Source: Mariprofundus sp.
GTDB taxonomy: Bacteria > Pseudomonadota > Zetaproteobacteria > Mariprofundales > Mariprofundaceae
Direction: 5' to 3'
NCBI GenBank assembly: GCA_021772845.1
Contig: JAJFLF010000297.1
Span: forward strand, 1 to 7,052
Length of the DNA: 7,052 nt
Under the pieces are notes generated by a model. That model did not search any database, was not told the DNA's origin, and saw only the letters and a list, made by a program, of their open reading frames with translations. Positions 5,632 to 7,052 of this stretch are shown in pieces. A program made the position numbers and the translations under genes. Position 1 is the stretch's first letter. Each line of letters opens with the position of its first letter.

Positions 5632-7052
5632 TTAAACAACCAGCTCAGCTTCAGCAGGAATCCTGCCGTAAACATCTTCAAAACGTTCAATATCATCTTC
5701 TTCCAGATAATCACCGACTTGCACTTCAATCAGGGAAACAGGTACTTTACCACGGTTCTCTAAACGGTGTGTTTCGCCGATTGGAATATATGCACTGCCA
5801 TTTCTGGCAACCACTTTAACCAGATCACCACGCGTCACCGTTGCAGTACCAGCCACAACAATCCAGTGCTCAGAGCGATGCTGATGCGCCTGCAGGCTAA
5901 GTTTGGCTCCTGGCAATACATCGATACGTTTTAGTTGATAACCCTCACCATCCGATTCCAGAACAGTGTAACTTCCCCATGGACGACGCACAGTCACATG
6001 CTCAATATGATATTTGTCGCCGCCAACTTTGAGTGAATCAACCAGCTCTCGTACACGCTGGGACTCACCCGCTTTGGCCAATAGAATGGCATCGGGTGTC
6101 TCAACCACGATCATATCTTCCAGGCCAACTGCCGCGATCAGACGTGATTCACTTCTGAACAAGGAGTTTTTACACTCACTGGCCAACACATTACCACTGA
6201 TCTCGTTACCATCTGCATCATGGCTGGCAATTTCATGCACCGCATCCCAGCTGCCCACATCAGACCAGCCCATATCAACGGATACCAGAGATACATTGTC
6301 CGATTTTTCCATCACACCGTAATCGATGGAAATATCAGGCATTTGATCAAACGTTGTTCTCACTACTTCCTGCCAGTGTTCGCCATTGTTCCAACGGGTT
6401 CGCATGCCCTGCAGAGAAGACCAGACATCCGGCAAATGTTTTTCCACTTCAGACAAAATCGATGAAGCCTGCCAAACAAACATGCCTGAGTTCCAATAAT
6501 AATTGCCATCATCCAGCATTTTCTGAGCATTTTCTTTGTTTGGTTTTTCAACAAAACGCATGACACGTTGAGAACCATTCACTTCTGCTGCTGTCTGAAT
6601 ATAACCAAAACCAGTTTCCGGTTGATCGGGTAGAATGCCGAAGGTCACCAGCTTGCCAGTATTGGCTGCACGAACCGCTTGTTGCAGGCTGGTTTGAAAT
6701 GCCTCTTTATTGGCCACGAGATGGTCGGCAGGCAATACCACCATCACAGGATCATCATCATGCAAGTCCTGCATTAATGCAGCACTCAATGCGACTGCGG
6801 GAGCAGTATTGCGGCCACAGGGTTCCAAAATCTGATTCAAACCTTCAAGTTCAGAGAAGGCTTCACCGGTTGCATGTTTCTCCCCAGTAACAACCCATAC
6901 ATCTTCTTTTTCAAGCAATGGCGTTAAACGCCCAATCGTCGCACCCAGCATACTTTCGTTGCCATTAAGATTCAGAAATTGCTTGGGTAGCTGCTGACGT
7001 GATAGCGGCCACAAACGGCTCCCTGATCCCCCTGCCAATACCACAGCCTTCA
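5632..7052 (-). CDS. manC: Mannose-1-phosphate guanylyltransferase / mannose-6-phosphate isomerase (ManC/AlgA type), start just off the window
   Basis: A bifunctional cytoplasmic enzyme that isomerises fructose-6-P to mannose-6-P and makes GDP-mannose from mannose-1-P and GTP, for O-antigen, capsule or other exopolysaccharide. The window ends at the last two bases of a probable ATG, so the protein reads MKAVVLAGGSGSRLWPLSR and is about 473 aa, the family's normal length. Counting from that Met, the nucleotidyltransferase signature is at 7-26 (GGSGSRLWPLS...PKQFL). EPCGRNTAPA (77-86) and LPADH (107-111) line the nucleotide and sugar site. FVEKPN (167-172), NYYWNSGMF (184-192) and WSDVGSWDA (263-271) are also standard. 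The C-terminal type II isomerase cupin starts at RPWG (357-360) and has H390, H392, E395 and H429 as the likely metal ligands, ending with VQVGDYLEEDDIERFEDVYGR. The gene is followed by a strong terminator; its promoter and neighbours lie off the window. Confidence 0.96.
   Translation of the reverse strand, partial: KAVVLAGGSGSRLWPLSRQQLPKQFLNLNGNESMLGATIGRLTPLLEKEDVWVVTGEKHATGEAFSELEGLNQILEPCGRNTAPAVALSAALMQDLHDDDPVMVVLPADHLVANKEAFQTSLQQAVRAANTGKLVTFGILPDQPETGFGYIQTAAEVNGSQRVMRFVEKPNKENAQKMLDDGNYYWNSGMFVWQASSILSEVEKHLPDVWSSLQGMRTRWNNGEHWQEVVRTTFDQMPDISIDYGVMEKSDNVSLVSVDMGWSDVGSWDAVHEIASHDADGNEISGNVLASECKNSLFRSESRLIAAVGLEDMIVVETPDAILLAKAGESQRVRELVDSLKVGGDKYHIEHVTVRRPWGSYTVLESDGEGYQLKRIDVLPGAKLSLQAHQHRSEHWIVVAGTATVTRGDLVKVVARNGSAYIPIGETHRLENRGKVPVSLIEVQVGDYLEEDDIERFEDVYGRIPAEAELVV

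Overview
The window looks like a chromosomal stretch from a gammaproteobacterium with roughly mid-40s percent GC. The evidence is the gene families present (MscS, a YjdF/DUF2238 protein, AlkC, and a bifunctional ManC/AlgA-type enzyme), the Shine-Dalgarno sequences, and a perfect CRP-type palindrome. A marine or methylotrophic member of the order Thiotrichales is possible, but that is an impression and not something the sequence proves. I see no rRNA, tRNA, CRISPR array or intact mobile element.

Layout. Positions 121-1906 carry two plus-strand genes. The first is an uncharacterised 195-aa protein. The second is a 377-aa membrane-anchored protein with an N-terminal MJ0042-type zinc ribbon, which starts at a TTG. 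They meet, tail to tail, a minus-strand cluster read leftwards from about 5070 to 1934: mscS (mechanosensitive channel), a yjdF-like DUF2238 membrane protein, a small VOC-fold protein, and alkC (HEAT-repeat DNA glycosylase). The last three are separated by only 2 and 4 nt and are very likely cotranscribed and translationally coupled. mscS is separated from them by 93 nt that contain a weak hairpin, so readthrough from mscS is plausible but not certain.

Upstream of mscS is a 305-nt non-coding stretch. It contains a good -10 box with no convincing -35 box, and a perfect TGTGA-N6-TCACA palindrome centred about 81 nt before the inferred transcription start. That is a plausible class I CRP-dependent promoter. 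To the right, 5296-5525 is the decayed 5' part of an ABC-transporter ATPase gene: its Shine-Dalgarno, start codon, Walker A and Q-loop can still be read, but across three frames, and the second half is gone. The right edge holds manC (5632 to the window end), essentially complete and missing only about one base of its start codon. A strong stem-loop terminator follows it.

How the genes fit together. manC makes GDP-mannose for surface polysaccharide. mscS protects the cell from hypo-osmotic shock. alkC removes alkylated bases. The zinc-ribbon and DUF2238 proteins are envelope proteins of unknown role. I found no convincing undescribed system. The points most worth checking are the CRP-like mscS promoter, the ABC remnant, the odd start of the DUF2238 gene, and the two plus-strand genes of unknown function.
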